From: Rhizobiales bacterium Ga0077537
Lineage (GTDB): Bacteria > Pseudomonadota > Alphaproteobacteria > Rhizobiales > Hyphomicrobiaceae
DNA length: 64,000 nt
Direction of reading: 5' to 3'
Assembly: GCA_001464955.1 (NCBI GenBank)
Contig: LNEM01000008.1
Location: 102,401 to 166,400 of the forward strand
The translations under genes and the position numbers were made by a program. How positions within the stretch are numbered: the stretch's first letter is position 1; each line of letters opens with the position of its first letter. Positions 10,272 to 18,611 of the stretch are shown here, piece by piece. Below the pieces are notes generated by a model, which saw only the letters and a program-made list of their open reading frames with translations, did no database searches and was not told the DNA's origin.

Positions 10272-11216
10272 ATGACGACGCTGCTCATCACGCATCCTGC
10301 GTTCGTGGCACACGACACGGGAACCGGTCATCCCGAACGTGCCGACCGGATGCGGGCGCTCGACAAGGTGATGGGGCACGAGATGTTCGCCGGACTGGAG
10401 CGGATGGAGGCGCCACTACGCGACGACAGCCGCCGCTGGATCGCGCTGGCGCATCCGGAAGCCTATATCGATGCGATCGAGAACGCGCGGCCCGGCCCCG
10501 ACCAGTTCCCGGTCCGGCTCGATCCGGATACGGTCATGTCGCCGGGAACCTTCGAGGCTGCCATGCGGGCCGTCGGCGCGGGGCTGCTCGCGGTCGACGA
10601 GGTGATGGCGCGCCGCGCGCACAACGCGTTCTGTCAGGTCCGGCCACCGGGCCACCATGCCGAGGCCGCGCGGGCCATGGGTTTCTGTCTTTTCAACAGC
10701 ATCGCGGTGGCGGCCCATTATGCGCGCGCCGCGCACGGGGCGGAGCGGGTCGCCGTCGTCGACTTCGACGTGCATCACGGCAACGGCACGCAGGACATCT
10801 TCTGGGGCGACAAGAACCTGTTCTTCGCCTCGACACACCAGATGCCCCTCTATCCGGGCACGGGCGCGCTCTCCGAGACGGGTGTCGGCAACATCTGGAA
10901 TGCGCCGCTCCGCCCTGGCGACGGGGGTGAGCCCTTCCGCGACGCGTTCGAAAGCCGGATCCTGCCAGCCCTCGGCAACTTCGCGCCGGACCTGATCCTC
11001 GTGTCGGCGGGCTTCGATGCGCACCGCGACGATCCGCTCGCCAATCTGGAACTCGTCGAGCAGGATTTCGCCTGGGCGACGCGCAAGATCGCCGAGGCGG
11101 CCGACCGGCATTGTGGCGGGCGGCTCGTCTCGATGCTGGAGGGCGGCTACAATCTCACCGCGCTGGCGCGCTCGGCGGCGGCCCATGTGGGCGTGCTCAT
11201 GGATGCCGGGAGCTGA
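10272..11216 (+). CDS. Class II histone-deacetylase-like amidohydrolase
   Basis: A 314-residue zinc hydrolase of the HDAC/AcuC/acetylpolyamine deacetylase superfamily. Visible are HPERADR near 20-26, the catalytic His pair in RPPGHHAE (128-129), and zinc ligands in [11 protein letters not shown] (Asp166, His168), with the third Asp in [11 protein letters not shown]. The bacterial proteins deacetylate small amines or proteins in the cytoplasm. Length is normal and no signal peptide is seen. The gene is followed by xseB 58 bases downstream, then dxs, an order familiar from alphaproteobacterial genomes. Confidence 0.9.
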   Translation: MTTLLITHPAFVAHDTGTGHPERADRMRALDKVMGHEMFAGLERMEAPLRDDSRRWIALAHPEAYIDAIENARPGPDQFPVRLDPDTVMSPGTFEAAMRAVGAGLLAVDEVMARRAHNAFCQVRPPGHHAEAARAMGFCLFNSIAVAAHYARAAHGAERVAVVDFDVHHGNGTQDIFWGDKNLFFASTHQMPLYPGTGALSETGVGNIWNAPLRPGDGGEPFRDAFESRILPALGNFAPDLILVSAGFDAHRDDPLANLELVEQDFAWATRKIAEAADRHCGGRLVSMLEGGYNLTALARSAAAHVGVLMDAGS

Positions 11217-11274
11217 GACGACCAATCCGGTGCGGCGCCGACAGGCCCGCACCGCAAAGCCACAGGGACTGGAC

Positions 11275-11541
11275 ATGCAGGGACAAAAGCCGGCAACAAA
11301 ATTGGCCGATATCAATGACATGACGTTTGAACGGGCGCTGAAGGAACTCGAGGCGATCGTCGGGCGGCTCGAGCGGGGCGATGTGGAACTCGAGGAATCG
11401 ATCGCGATCTACGAACGCGGCGACGCGCTGAAGGCCCATTGCGACCGCCTCCTGAAGCAGGCCGAAGCCAAGGTCGAGCGGCTGACGTTCGGACCGGACG
11501 GCGCACCCAAGGCGACGGAACCGTTCGACCCCGAAGGCTGA
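11275..11541 (+). CDS. xseB: Exodeoxyribonuclease VII small subunit
   Basis: An 88-residue helical protein that associates with XseA to degrade single-stranded DNA. The core [33 protein letters not shown] and [19 protein letters not shown] match the family throughout. The C terminus has a short acidic tail. An ATG at 11320 inside the sequence is a possible alternative start, but the longer form carries a typical variable N terminus. It sits between the HDAC-like gene and dxs; xseA is not in the window. Confidence 0.93.
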   Translation: MQGQKPATKLADINDMTFERALKELEAIVGRLERGDVELEESIAIYERGDALKAHCDRLLKQAEAKVERLTFGPDGAPKATEPFDPEG

Positions 11542-11716
11542 GGCCGCCACCGTCCCCCGCAGCCAGATACGGCCGTTTTCCGCACCCGCGACCGAACGAC
11601 CGGCGCATACGGCGCGAAGAGTGCCTATATGTAAGGCGAGTGACAGATCATTCCGGGTTCGCTTCAAGGCCGAAACGCCTAGAGAGGGAACCTCAGACCT
11701 TTGACAGCGGTGCACG

Positions 11717-13630
11717 ATGAGCACGCCCAGCAAGACCCCACTGCTCGACCAGATCCAGTCCCCCGCCGATCTCCGGTGCCTGCCGGAGAAGGATCTCTCC
11801 GTCGTGGCCGCCGAGCTTCGCCAGGAGACCATCGATGCGGTCTCGGTCACAGGTGGCCATCTCGGCGCCGGACTGGGCGTGATCGAACTGACTGTCGCGC
11901 TCCACTACGTGTTCAATACCCCGGATGATCGGCTCATCTGGGACGTCGGGCATCAGGCCTATCCGCACAAGATCCTGACCGGGCGGCGCAATCGCATCCG
12001 GACGCTCAGACAGGGCGGTGGTCTTTCCGGGTTCACCAAGCGTACGGAGAGCCCTTACGATCCGTTCGGGGCGGCCCATTCCTCGACGTCGATCTCCGCC
12101 GGCCTCGGCATGGCGGTCGCGCGCGACCTCGACGGGCGCGACAACAACGTCGTGGCCGTGATCGGCGATGGCGCGATGAGCGCCGGGATGGCCTACGAGG
12201 CCATGAACAACGCTGGCGTGCGCAACGAGCGGCTGATCGTCATCCTCAACGACAACGACATGTCGATCGCACCGCCGGTCGGGGCGCTGTCGCATTATCT
12301 GGCGCGCATCACGTCGTCCGGCGCGTATCTCCAGCTCCGGGAGTCGGCGAAGCAGCTCGCCAAGCGGCTCCCCAAGCACTGGGAGCGGCGGGCTGCGCGC
12401 ATGGAGGAGTATACGCGCCACCTCTGGCAGGGCGGGGCGTGGTTCGAGGACCTCGGCTTCTATTACGTTGGGCCCATCGACGGGCACGACCTCGACATCC
12501 TGCTCGCGGTCCTCAAGAACGCACGGGACGCCCGCAAGGGTCCGATCCTCGTTCATGTCGTGACCAAGAAGGGCAAGGGATACCCCCCCGCGGAGGCCGC
12601 CGCCGACAAGTACCACGGCGTGAACCAGTTCAACGTCATCACCGGGGCGCAGGCGAAGCCGAAGGCCAATGCGCCGAGCTACACGAAAGTGTTCGCGGAA
12701 AGCTTGATCCAGTCGGCCCGGAAGGACCCGAAGATCGTCGCCGTCACCGCCGCGATGCCGTCGGGGACCGGGCTCGATCTCTTCGGCAAGGAATTCCCGG
12801 ACCGGACCTTCGACGTCGGCATCGCCGAGCAGCACGGCGTCACCTTCGCGGCTGGTCTCGCGACAGAGGGCTTCAAGCCGTTCACGGCCATCTACTCCAC
12901 GTTCCTGCAGCGTGCCTACGATCAGGTCGTGCACGACGTCGCCATCCAGCGCCTGCCGGTGCGGTTCGCGATCGACCGGGCCGGGCTCGTCGGGGCCGAC
13001 GGGCCGACACATGCGGGCGCCTTCGATCTCTGCTATCTCGGATCGCTCCCGGACTTCGTGATCATGGCGGCCGCCGACGAGGCGGAACTCGCGCACATGG
13101 TGGCGACGGCCGTCGCCATCGACGACCGGCCGTCGGCGTTTCGCTATCCACGCGGCGAAGGGGTCGGCGTCGAAATGCCTATCGAGGGCCAGCCGCTCGA
13201 GATCGGGCGCGGCCGCATCGTGCGTGAGGGATCCGCCGTCGCGATCCTCTCGCTCGGAACACGCCTCGCGGAGAGCCTCGCCGCCGCCGAGCAACTGAGC
13301 CTGTTCGGCCTGCCGACGACAGTCGCGGACGCCCGCTTCATGAAGCCCCTGGATACGGCGCTCATCGACCGTCTGGCGCGGGAACACGAGGTTCTCGTCA
13401 CGGTGGAGGAAGGTTCGATCGGCGGCTTCGGCAGCCACGTGTTGCAGTACCTTGCCATGAATGGGCGGCTGGACCGCGGGCTCAAGGTGCGGCCCATCGT
13501 GCTACCGGACGCGTTCATGGATCACGACAAGCCGGAAAAGATGTACGAGCGGGCGGGGCTCAATGCCTCGGGTATCGTGCAGACCGTGCTCGGAGCGCTC
13601 GGTCGCGGCGTACAGGCCAACGAGATCTGA
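11717..13630 (+). CDS. dxs: 1-deoxy-D-xylulose-5-phosphate synthase
   Basis: A 637-residue thiamine-diphosphate enzyme that condenses pyruvate with glyceraldehyde-3-phosphate, the first step of the MEP isoprenoid pathway and a source for thiamine and pyridoxal. The TPP/Mg signature [18 protein letters not shown] begins at residue 150, TGGHLG near 45-50 and [14 protein letters not shown] near 76-89 are conserved, and the transketolase-type [14 protein letters not shown] carries the catalytic Glu. Length equals the family norm. The start lies within a clean N terminus ([11 protein letters not shown]). A CTATAT box about 100 bases upstream, near 11624-11632, resembles an alphaproteobacterial -10 element but lacks a good -35. 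Confidence 0.97.
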   Translation: MSTPSKTPLLDQIQSPADLRCLPEKDLSVVAAELRQETIDAVSVTGGHLGAGLGVIELTVALHYVFNTPDDRLIWDVGHQAYPHKILTGRRNRIRTLRQGGGLSGFTKRTESPYDPFGAAHSSTSISAGLGMAVARDLDGRDNNVVAVIGDGAMSAGMAYEAMNNAGVRNERLIVILNDNDMSIAPPVGALSHYLARITSSGAYLQLRESAKQLAKRLPKHWERRAARMEEYTRHLWQGGAWFEDLGFYYVGPIDGHDLDILLAVLKNARDARKGPILVHVVTKKGKGYPPAEAAADKYHGVNQFNVITGAQAKPKANAPSYTKVFAESLIQSARKDPKIVAVTAAMPSGTGLDLFGKEFPDRTFDVGIAEQHGVTFAAGLATEGFKPFTAIYSTFLQRAYDQVVHDVAIQRLPVRFAIDRAGLVGADGPTHAGAFDLCYLGSLPDFVIMAAADEAELAHMVATAVAIDDRPSAFRYPRGEGVGVEMPIEGQPLEIGRGRIVREGSAVAILSLGTRLAESLAAAEQLSLFGLPTTVADARFMKPLDTALIDRLAREHEVLVTVEEGSIGGFGSHVLQYLAMNGRLDRGLKVRPIVLPDAFMDHDKPEKMYERAGLNASGIVQTVLGALGRGVQANEI

Positions 13631-13696
13631 CAGCGCCGCTGTCAACGAGTTTTTCCACAGGCCCGGGCAAGACAGCAGTTGTTCCGTGCAAGCATT

Positions 13697-13726
13697 GGAC
13701 CGCGGCCATCCCAGTTCGTATCTTAT
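13697..13726 (+). promoter_or_regulatory. Candidate promoter for the small RNA
   Basis: TTGGAC at 13697-13702 and TATCTT at 13721-13726 are separated by 18 bases, four of six matches at each box to the sigma-70 consensus. Initiation would fall near 13733. Weak on its own, but it is placed correctly for the hairpin-terminator unit that follows. Confidence 0.4.
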
Positions 13727-13732
13727 GCTCCA

Positions 13733-13828
13733 TAGTGTGCGTACCTGACGATCCGCTTTCCCCCATCCCCCCCGCGGAAATCAGGATTTTGCAGCTCCGG
13801 CAGCGCGTCTGCCGGAGCTGTTTTTTTT
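13733..13828 (+). ncRNA. Candidate small RNA with C-rich hairpin loop and strong terminator
   Basis: In the 293-base gap between dxs and tlyA there is no credible ORF but there are two stacked hairpins. The first (13744-13785) pairs CCTGA with TCAGG and TCCGC with GCGGA around a 17-base loop of almost pure C, TTTCCCCCATCCCCCCC. The second is a perfect terminator ending in eight T. A two-hairpin RNA of about 95 bases whose first loop is a C-rich, anti-Shine-Dalgarno-like sequence is the architecture of the alphaproteobacterial cuckoo/CcsR and related sRNAs, although the exact CCUCCUCCC motif is not present. It could alternatively be a 3'-UTR-derived fragment of the dxs mRNA. Confidence 0.45.
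13792..13828 (+). terminator. Rho-independent terminator
   Basis: A perfect 12-bp stem, CAGCTCCGGCAG (13792-13803) with CTGCCGGAGCTG (13809-13820), a 5-base loop and eight consecutive T at 13821-13828. This is the strongest intrinsic terminator in the window. It ends either the dxs message or the small RNA upstream and isolates tlyA from dxs. Confidence 0.92.
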
Positions 13829-13923
13829 GGTGTTCGAAGCCGCTCGTGGCATGTAGCGCCCATGCTGCCTTCCGGCAGCCGCCAGATCGCGTTGCATCGC
13901 GCGCGCGCCCAACCCTTCGAGCC

Positions 13924-14676
13924 ATGAGCACAGACACGCCACGCCAGCGATTGGATCAGGCCCTGGTCAGCCAGGGGCTCGCGCCGACAAGGGCACGGGC
14001 GCGCGATCTCGTGCTCAGGGGCGAAGTGCTCGTCGGCGGCCAGCCGGCCTCGAAGCCCGCAATGATGGTGGCGGGAACAGCGGCGCTGGCGCTGGTTTCG
14101 GGGCCGGCGGACTATGTTTCGCGGGGGGCGCTGAAGCTTCGAGCCGCGCTCCGGCACTTCGGGTTCGAGGCCGACGGCCGTGTCGGGATCGATGTCGGCG
14201 CCTCGACCGGCGGATTCACCGAGGTTCTGCTCGCAGCCGGCGCGCGGCGGGTCCATGCCGTCGAGAACGGCCGGGGCCAATTGCATGCGCGGCTTGCGGC
14301 CGATCCGCGCGTCGTCTCGATGGAAGCGTTCGACGCGCGCCGGATCGACGCCGTCGCCGTGCCGGACGCGGTCGGCGCCATCGTCGCCGACGTGAGCTTT
14401 CTCTCGGCGACTGCCGTGCTTCCTGCTGCCCTGGACCGGGCCGAGCGCGGCTGCTGGCTCGTGGTGCTGGTGAAGCCGCAGTTCGAGGCGCCGGCCGGGA
14501 CGGTGCCGCGTGACGGCATCGTGAAGGACGACCACGTGCGGCAGGCGGCGGTCGCCAGGATCGAGAGCTGGATCGCTTCCCGACCCGGCTGGCGGCTCGT
14601 CGGGACGATCCCGTCGCCCATTCACGGCGGCGACGGCAATGTGGAATTCCTCACGGGAGCGGTCTTCGATGGCTGA
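13924..14676 (+). CDS. tlyA: TlyA-family rRNA methyltransferase/hemolysin-like protein
   Basis: A 250-residue protein with an N-terminal S4 RNA-binding domain (RLDQALVSQGLAPTRARARD, residues about 8-65) and an FtsJ-like methyltransferase domain with the SAM-binding GIDVGASTGGFTEVLL. Characterised TlyA proteins 2'-O-methylate 16S and 23S rRNA; some were first described as hemolysins. The ATG at 13924 starts MSTDTPRQRLD; the frame extends upstream through the terminator and cannot be coding there. Its last 8 bases overlap the start of the next methyltransferase gene, indicating translational coupling. Confidence 0.92.
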   Translation: MSTDTPRQRLDQALVSQGLAPTRARARDLVLRGEVLVGGQPASKPAMMVAGTAALALVSGPADYVSRGALKLRAALRHFGFEADGRVGIDVGASTGGFTEVLLAAGARRVHAVENGRGQLHARLAADPRVVSMEAFDARRIDAVAVPDAVGAIVADVSFLSATAVLPAALDRAERGCWLVVLVKPQFEAPAGTVPRDGIVKDDHVRQAAVARIESWIASRPGWRLVGTIPSPIHGGDGNVEFLTGAVFDG

Positions 14677-15901
14677 CGACGCCCTGCACCAGATCGTGCG
14701 CCTCGGCGCCCAGGGAGACGGAGTCGCCGACGGCCCCGACGGCGATCTCTTCGTGCCCGGGATCCTTCCCGGCGAGACGGCGCGACGGACCGGCGACAAT
14801 TCCTGGTCGTTCGTCGGCGCACCGAGCCCACACCGGCGGCCGATCCCGCTCTGTCCGCACGTGGCAGCCTGCGGCGGCTGTCGCGTCCAGCACATGTCCG
14901 ATGACCTCTACCGGACATGGAAGAGTTCACTCCTCGTGCAGGCACTCGCCATGGGCGGCCTCTCGGTCCGGCCCGATCCGATGTTGAGCGTGCCGCTCGG
15001 CTCCCGGAGACGGGCGACGTTCGGCGGGGTATGGGAAGACGGGCGGGTGGAACTCGGGTTCCATGGGCCGTCCAGCCACACACTCGAGCGGATCACCGCC
15101 TGTGCCGTCCTGCTGCCGGAGGTCGTCGACGCACTCCCTGTTCTCGAAGCCATCGCCCAGCGGGTCTCGGCCCGCTCGACAGCGCCACGGGTCACGGTGC
15201 TCGCGGCCGACAACGGGCTCGACGTCGCGATCGAGGGGCGCGCACTCGCGGCGGGGAAGATCGACCTGGCGGAAATCGCCAAGACGGCGCGGCGCGCGCG
15301 CATCGTTCGCATCACCGTCGGCGGCGCGCCGTTTCTGATGCTGGAGCCCCCGGTCGTCCGCTTCGGCGGGGTCGACGTGTCACCGCCGCCGGGCGCGTTC
15401 CTCCAGGCCACGCGCGCGACGGACGAGGTGCTTGCCGGCCTCGTGATGACGGGCATCGGCAAGGCGCGGCGGGTCGCCGACCTCTTCGCCGGGCTCGGCA
15501 CGCTCAGCCTTCCGATGGCGTCGCAGGCGCGCGTGCTTGCGGTCGACAGCGATCCGGACCTGCTGAAGGCGCTCGGCGACGGCGTCGCCCGTGCCCAGGG
15601 GCTCAAGCCCGTCGATCGGCTCCGGCGCGATCTCTTTCGCGATCCACTGTCACCGCGCGAACTCGACGCCTTCGACGCCGTGGTCCTGGATCCGCCCCGT
15701 GCGGGGGCGAGCACCCAGAGCGCGGCTCTGGTGCGCTCGAAGGTCAAGCGCGTGGTGATGGTCTCGTGCAACCCCGGTACGCTGCAGCGGGATCTCGCGA
15801 CGCTGGTCGGCGGCGGCTTCCGGCTGGAGCGCGCGGTCGCCATCGACCAGTTCCTGTTCACGCCCCATCTCGAGGCGGTCGCCGTCCTCAGCCGGCGCTG
15901 A
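14669..15901 (+). CDS. RumA/TrmA-family 23S rRNA (uracil-5-)-methyltransferase
   Basis: A 410-residue class I SAM-dependent RNA methyltransferase. Cys in CPHVAACGGCRVQHM (C-x5-C-x2-C) plus a later Cys in ITACAVL make the [4Fe-4S] site of RlmD-type enzymes. ADLFAGLGTLSLPMA is the SAM motif, DAVVLDPPRAGA the DPPR segment, and VMVSCNPGTLQRDLATL holds the nucleophilic Cys. The N-terminal TRAM region is short. The start ATG overlaps the tlyA stop (ATGGCTGA). Which uridine it methylates is not determined by sequence alone. The gene's end lies inside a perfect stem-loop. Confidence 0.9.
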   Translation: MADDALHQIVRLGAQGDGVADGPDGDLFVPGILPGETARRTGDNSWSFVGAPSPHRRPIPLCPHVAACGGCRVQHMSDDLYRTWKSSLLVQALAMGGLSVRPDPMLSVPLGSRRRATFGGVWEDGRVELGFHGPSSHTLERITACAVLLPEVVDALPVLEAIAQRVSARSTAPRVTVLAADNGLDVAIEGRALAAGKIDLAEIAKTARRARIVRITVGGAPFLMLEPPVVRFGGVDVSPPPGAFLQATRATDEVLAGLVMTGIGKARRVADLFAGLGTLSLPMASQARVLAVDSDPDLLKALGDGVARAQGLKPVDRLRRDLFRDPLSPRELDAFDAVVLDPPRAGASTQSAALVRSKVKRVVMVSCNPGTLQRDLATLVGGGFRLERAVAIDQFLFTPHLEAVAVLSRR

Positions 15902-15912
15902 GGACGGCGACC
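15877..15912. terminator. Perfect 16-bp palindromic stem-loop between convergent genes
   Basis: GGTCGCCGTCCTCAGC (15877-15892) is exactly complementary to 15897-15912, with a CGGC loop. The stem starts within the last codons of the methyltransferase gene and spans its stop, facing the end of the convergent LysR gene at 15923. There is no T tract in either direction. Position between convergent genes and perfect pairing suggest a shared bidirectional terminator or an mRNA 3'-end barrier. Confidence 0.6.
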
Positions 15913-15922
15913 GAACCCGGCG

Positions 15923-16897
15923 TCACGCGTCGGCGGCGGCCTTCTTCCGTGCGGGCTTTGCCGCGGTCCGGCCATCGCCCACCGGCAGCTCGAGGCCCTG
16001 GTTCCAATAGGGCTCCGGACCATAGAGACCAGCCAGATACTCGATGAAGACGTTGACCTTCTCGGGCATGAAATCGCGGCACGGATAGACGGCGTAGATC
16101 GCGGCGTTGGCCGAGCCACGATATTCGGGCAGCACCACCTGCAAGGCGCCGCTCTTCAGCTCGGGGCCGATGTCCCACGTGGAGCGCAGCCCGAGGCCGA
16201 GACCTGAAAGCAGAACGTCGCGCATGAACTCGAAGGAGTTCGAGCGGATGTTGCCCTTCACCCGCAGCTGATGCTGACCGTCGGGGCCTTCGAGCCGCCA
16301 GTAGTCCTGGGCGCCGGCGGACAGGCAGTTGTGGAAATCGAGGTCGGCCAACGAGGTCGGGATGCCGACCGTGCCGTTGGCGAGATACTTCGGGCTGGCG
16401 CAGATGACACGCGTGTCGGCCGCCAGCTTGCGCTGCACGAGCGAGCTGTCCTGCAGTTCGCCGATCCGGATCGCGAGATCGAAGCCCTCGCGTATGATGT
16501 CGACGAAATTGTCGGTCAGATGAAACTCGAGTTCGATCTCGGGATACTTCTCGGCAAACGCCGGCAGGAAAGGCGCGATGTGGAGCCGGCTGAACGAGGT
16601 CGGCGCCGTCACCTTCAACAAACCGCGCGGCGTCGTGTTGCGGCGATTGACGAAATTCTCCGCTTCTTCGATCAGATTCAGGATATCGACGACACGCTTG
16701 AAGTAGCCTTCGCCCGTTTCCGTGAGCGTCAACTGGCGAGTGGTCCGCTGGAACAGGCGCACATTCAGCCGCTCTTCGAGCAGACTGACGCGCTTCGAAA
16801 CCACGGCGGGCGACAGTCCCATCTCGCGGCCGGCCGCAGACATGTTGCCGGTGCGGGCGACACGTGCGAATATTTCAAGATCGGTGATGGCGGTCAC
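15923..16897 (-). CDS. LysR-family transcriptional regulator, probable regulator of glcDEF
   Basis: A 324-residue regulator. The N-terminal winged HTH is clear (DLEIFARVARTGNMSAAGREMGLSPAVVSKRVSLLEERL, given here by position: residues about 6-45), followed by the LysR substrate-binding fold with DLAIRIGELQDSSLV. The C terminus has a Lys/Ala-rich tail (AKPARKKAAADA). The start is GTG at 16897 because GAGGAG lies 6 bases upstream; the longer frame beginning MSRESTIY would override this site. It is transcribed away from glcDEF across a 260-base region with two inverted repeats, the classic LysR arrangement, so control of glycolate oxidation is a good inference. Confidence 0.88.
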   Translation of the reverse strand: MTAITDLEIFARVARTGNMSAAGREMGLSPAVVSKRVSLLEERLNVRLFQRTTRQLTLTETGEGYFKRVVDILNLIEEAENFVNRRNTTPRGLLKVTAPTSFSRLHIAPFLPAFAEKYPEIELEFHLTDNFVDIIREGFDLAIRIGELQDSSLVQRKLAADTRVICASPKYLANGTVGIPTSLADLDFHNCLSAGAQDYWRLEGPDGQHQLRVKGNIRSNSFEFMRDVLLSGLGLGLRSTWDIGPELKSGALQVVLPEYRGSANAAIYAVYPCRDFMPEKVNVFIEYLAGLYGPEPYWNQGLELPVGDGRTAAKPARKKAAADA

Positions 16898-16997
16898 GGA
16901 GGACTCCTCACGGGTTCTACGACGCGGGAACATCAAGACTTTCTCCAAAACGTAGATTGTGCTCTCTCGTGACAATAGAGTGTCCCGGGCCTCGAAC

Positions 16998-17023
16998 GTT
17001 CAGGAATAGAGATGTTCCCGAAC
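16998..17023. promoter_or_regulatory. Inverted repeat, candidate LysR operator (distal)
   Basis: GTTCAGGAA (16998-17006) and TTCCCGAAC (17015-17023) are inverted copies with one mismatch and an 8-base spacer. It lies centrally between the lysR and glcD starts. Confidence 0.5.
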
Positions 17024-17032
17024 GTGTCAAAT

Positions 17033-17055
17033 CAATCACGGTGTTGATGTGATTG
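17033..17055. promoter_or_regulatory. Perfect inverted repeat, candidate LysR operator (proximal to glcD)
   Basis: CAATCAC (17033-17039) and GTGATTG (17049-17055) form a perfect 7-bp inverted repeat with a 9-base spacer, about 100 bases before the glcD start. The dyad contains the T-N11-A spacing frequent in LysR boxes. Confidence 0.5.
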
Positions 17056-17156
17056 GTGGATTTCAACGTGACGCGTGACCGACGGCTCCGGTGAACGAGG
17101 GCCGCGCGCGGGCCGGCCGGGCCAGCGCCAGACCATGTTGGGGAGGGTCCAGAGAC

Positions 17157-18599
17157 GTGTCCATGATCGCCATGCCGGAGCCGGACCGCGCGGTCCTCGC
17201 GCGCCGCGACCAAATCGTCGCAGATCTCACGCGGCTCGTCGGTGGCGCGCAAGTCGTGGCCGACCGGGACGGCCGGCGTGCCTTCGAGACGGACGGGCTC
17301 ACGGCCTATCGCTGCATGCCGCTGGCCGTCGTGCTCGCCCGCTCGACCGAGGACGTGTCGAAGGTGCTCGCCTATTGCCACCGGGCCGGCATCAAGGTCA
17401 TTGCGCGGGGCGCGGGTACGTCGCTCTCCGGCGGGGCACTTCCGACCGAAGACGCGATCGTGCTGGGCCTGTCGCGGATGAACCGCGTGCTCGAGATCGA
17501 CTACGCAAACCGGACGGCACGCGTCGAAGCCGGCATCACGAACCTCGGGATCACGGGTGCCGTGGCCCCCAAGGGCTTTTTCTACGCGCCCGACCCGTCG
17601 AGCCAGCTCGCCTGCTCGCTCGGCGGCAACATCGCGTTCAACTCCGGCGGCGCGCACTGCCTGAAATACGGCGTCACGACCAACAACGTGCTCGGCCTCA
17701 AGGTGGTCATGGTCGACGGCGAGATCGTCGATATCGGCGGCGCGTGGCTCGATCAGCCGGGCTACGACCTGCTCGGGTTGCTGATCGGCTCCGAAGGCCA
17801 GCTCGGTATCGTGACCGAGGCGACCGTGCGCATCCTCAGGCAGGCCGAGGGCGCGCGGCCGATGCTGCTCGGCTTTTCCTCGAGCGAGGCTGCGAGCCGC
17901 GCCGTCGCCGCCATCATCGGCGCCGGCATCATCCCGGTCGCCATGGAATTCATGGACAAACCTGCCATCGAGGTGTGCGAGGCCTTCGCCAAGGCCGGCT
18001 ATCCGCTCGACGTCGAAGCCCTGCTCATCATCGAGGTGGAGGGTTCGCCGGAGGAGATGTCGATGCTGCTCGGACGGATCGTCGAGACCGTCGAGCCGTT
18101 CGCGCCGAGCGTGGTGCGGGTGAGCGAGAGCGCCGAACAGAGTGCCGCGATCTGGAAGGGCCGCAAGTCGGCTTTCGGCGCCATCGGGCGCATCGCCGAC
18201 TACTACTGCATGGATGGCACCATCCCGCTCGGGCGGATGCCCGAGGTGCTCGTCCGGATCGGCGAGATCTGCGCCAGCCAGGGCCTGCGCGTGGCCAACA
18301 TCTTCCATGCGGGCGACGGCAACCTGCACCCGCTGATCCTCTACAATGCCAATGACCCGGACGAGATGATGCGCGCGGAACACTGCGGCGCGGAAATCCT
18401 CAAGCTGTGCGTCGATGTCGGCGGCTGCCTCACCGGCGAGCACGGCGTCGGCATCGAGAAGCGCGACCTCATGCGCGTCCAGTTCACGGAGACCGAGCTC
18501 GCCTTGCAAATGAGCATCAAGACCGCGCTCGATCCGCAATGGCTGCTCAATCCGGCCAAGGTGTTTCCGCTCGACGGCCGGCCGGCCGAAGCCGCCTGA
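17157..18599 (+). CDS. glcD: Glycolate oxidase subunit GlcD (FAD-binding)
   Basis: A roughly 480-residue flavoprotein of the FAD-linked oxidase (VAO/PCMH) family that oxidises glycolate to glyoxylate as part of GlcDEF. The FAD-binding segment ARGAGTSLSGGALP is near residue 83, and SLGGNIAFNSGGAHCLKYG and GSEGQLGIVTEATVRIL are characteristic. The C-terminal cap ends HAGDGNLHPLIL...GCLTGEHGVGIEKRDLM, as in GlcD/LDH-D proteins. GTG at 17157 is chosen because GGGAGGG lies just upstream at 17141; ATG at 17163 or 17172 are alternatives. First gene of glcDEF, 12 bases before glcE. Confidence 0.93.
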   Translation: MSMIAMPEPDRAVLARRDQIVADLTRLVGGAQVVADRDGRRAFETDGLTAYRCMPLAVVLARSTEDVSKVLAYCHRAGIKVIARGAGTSLSGGALPTEDAIVLGLSRMNRVLEIDYANRTARVEAGITNLGITGAVAPKGFFYAPDPSSQLACSLGGNIAFNSGGAHCLKYGVTTNNVLGLKVVMVDGEIVDIGGAWLDQPGYDLLGLLIGSEGQLGIVTEATVRILRQAEGARPMLLGFSSSEAASRAVAAIIGAGIIPVAMEFMDKPAIEVCEAFAKAGYPLDVEALLIIEVEGSPEEMSMLLGRIVETVEPFAPSVVRVSESAEQSAAIWKGRKSAFGAIGRIADYYCMDGTIPLGRMPEVLVRIGEICASQGLRVANIFHAGDGNLHPLILYNANDPDEMMRAEHCGAEILKLCVDVGGCLTGEHGVGIEKRDLMRVQFTETELALQMSIKTALDPQWLLNPAKVFPLDGRPAEAA

Positions 18600-18611
18600 G
18601 GAGGCGTACCC

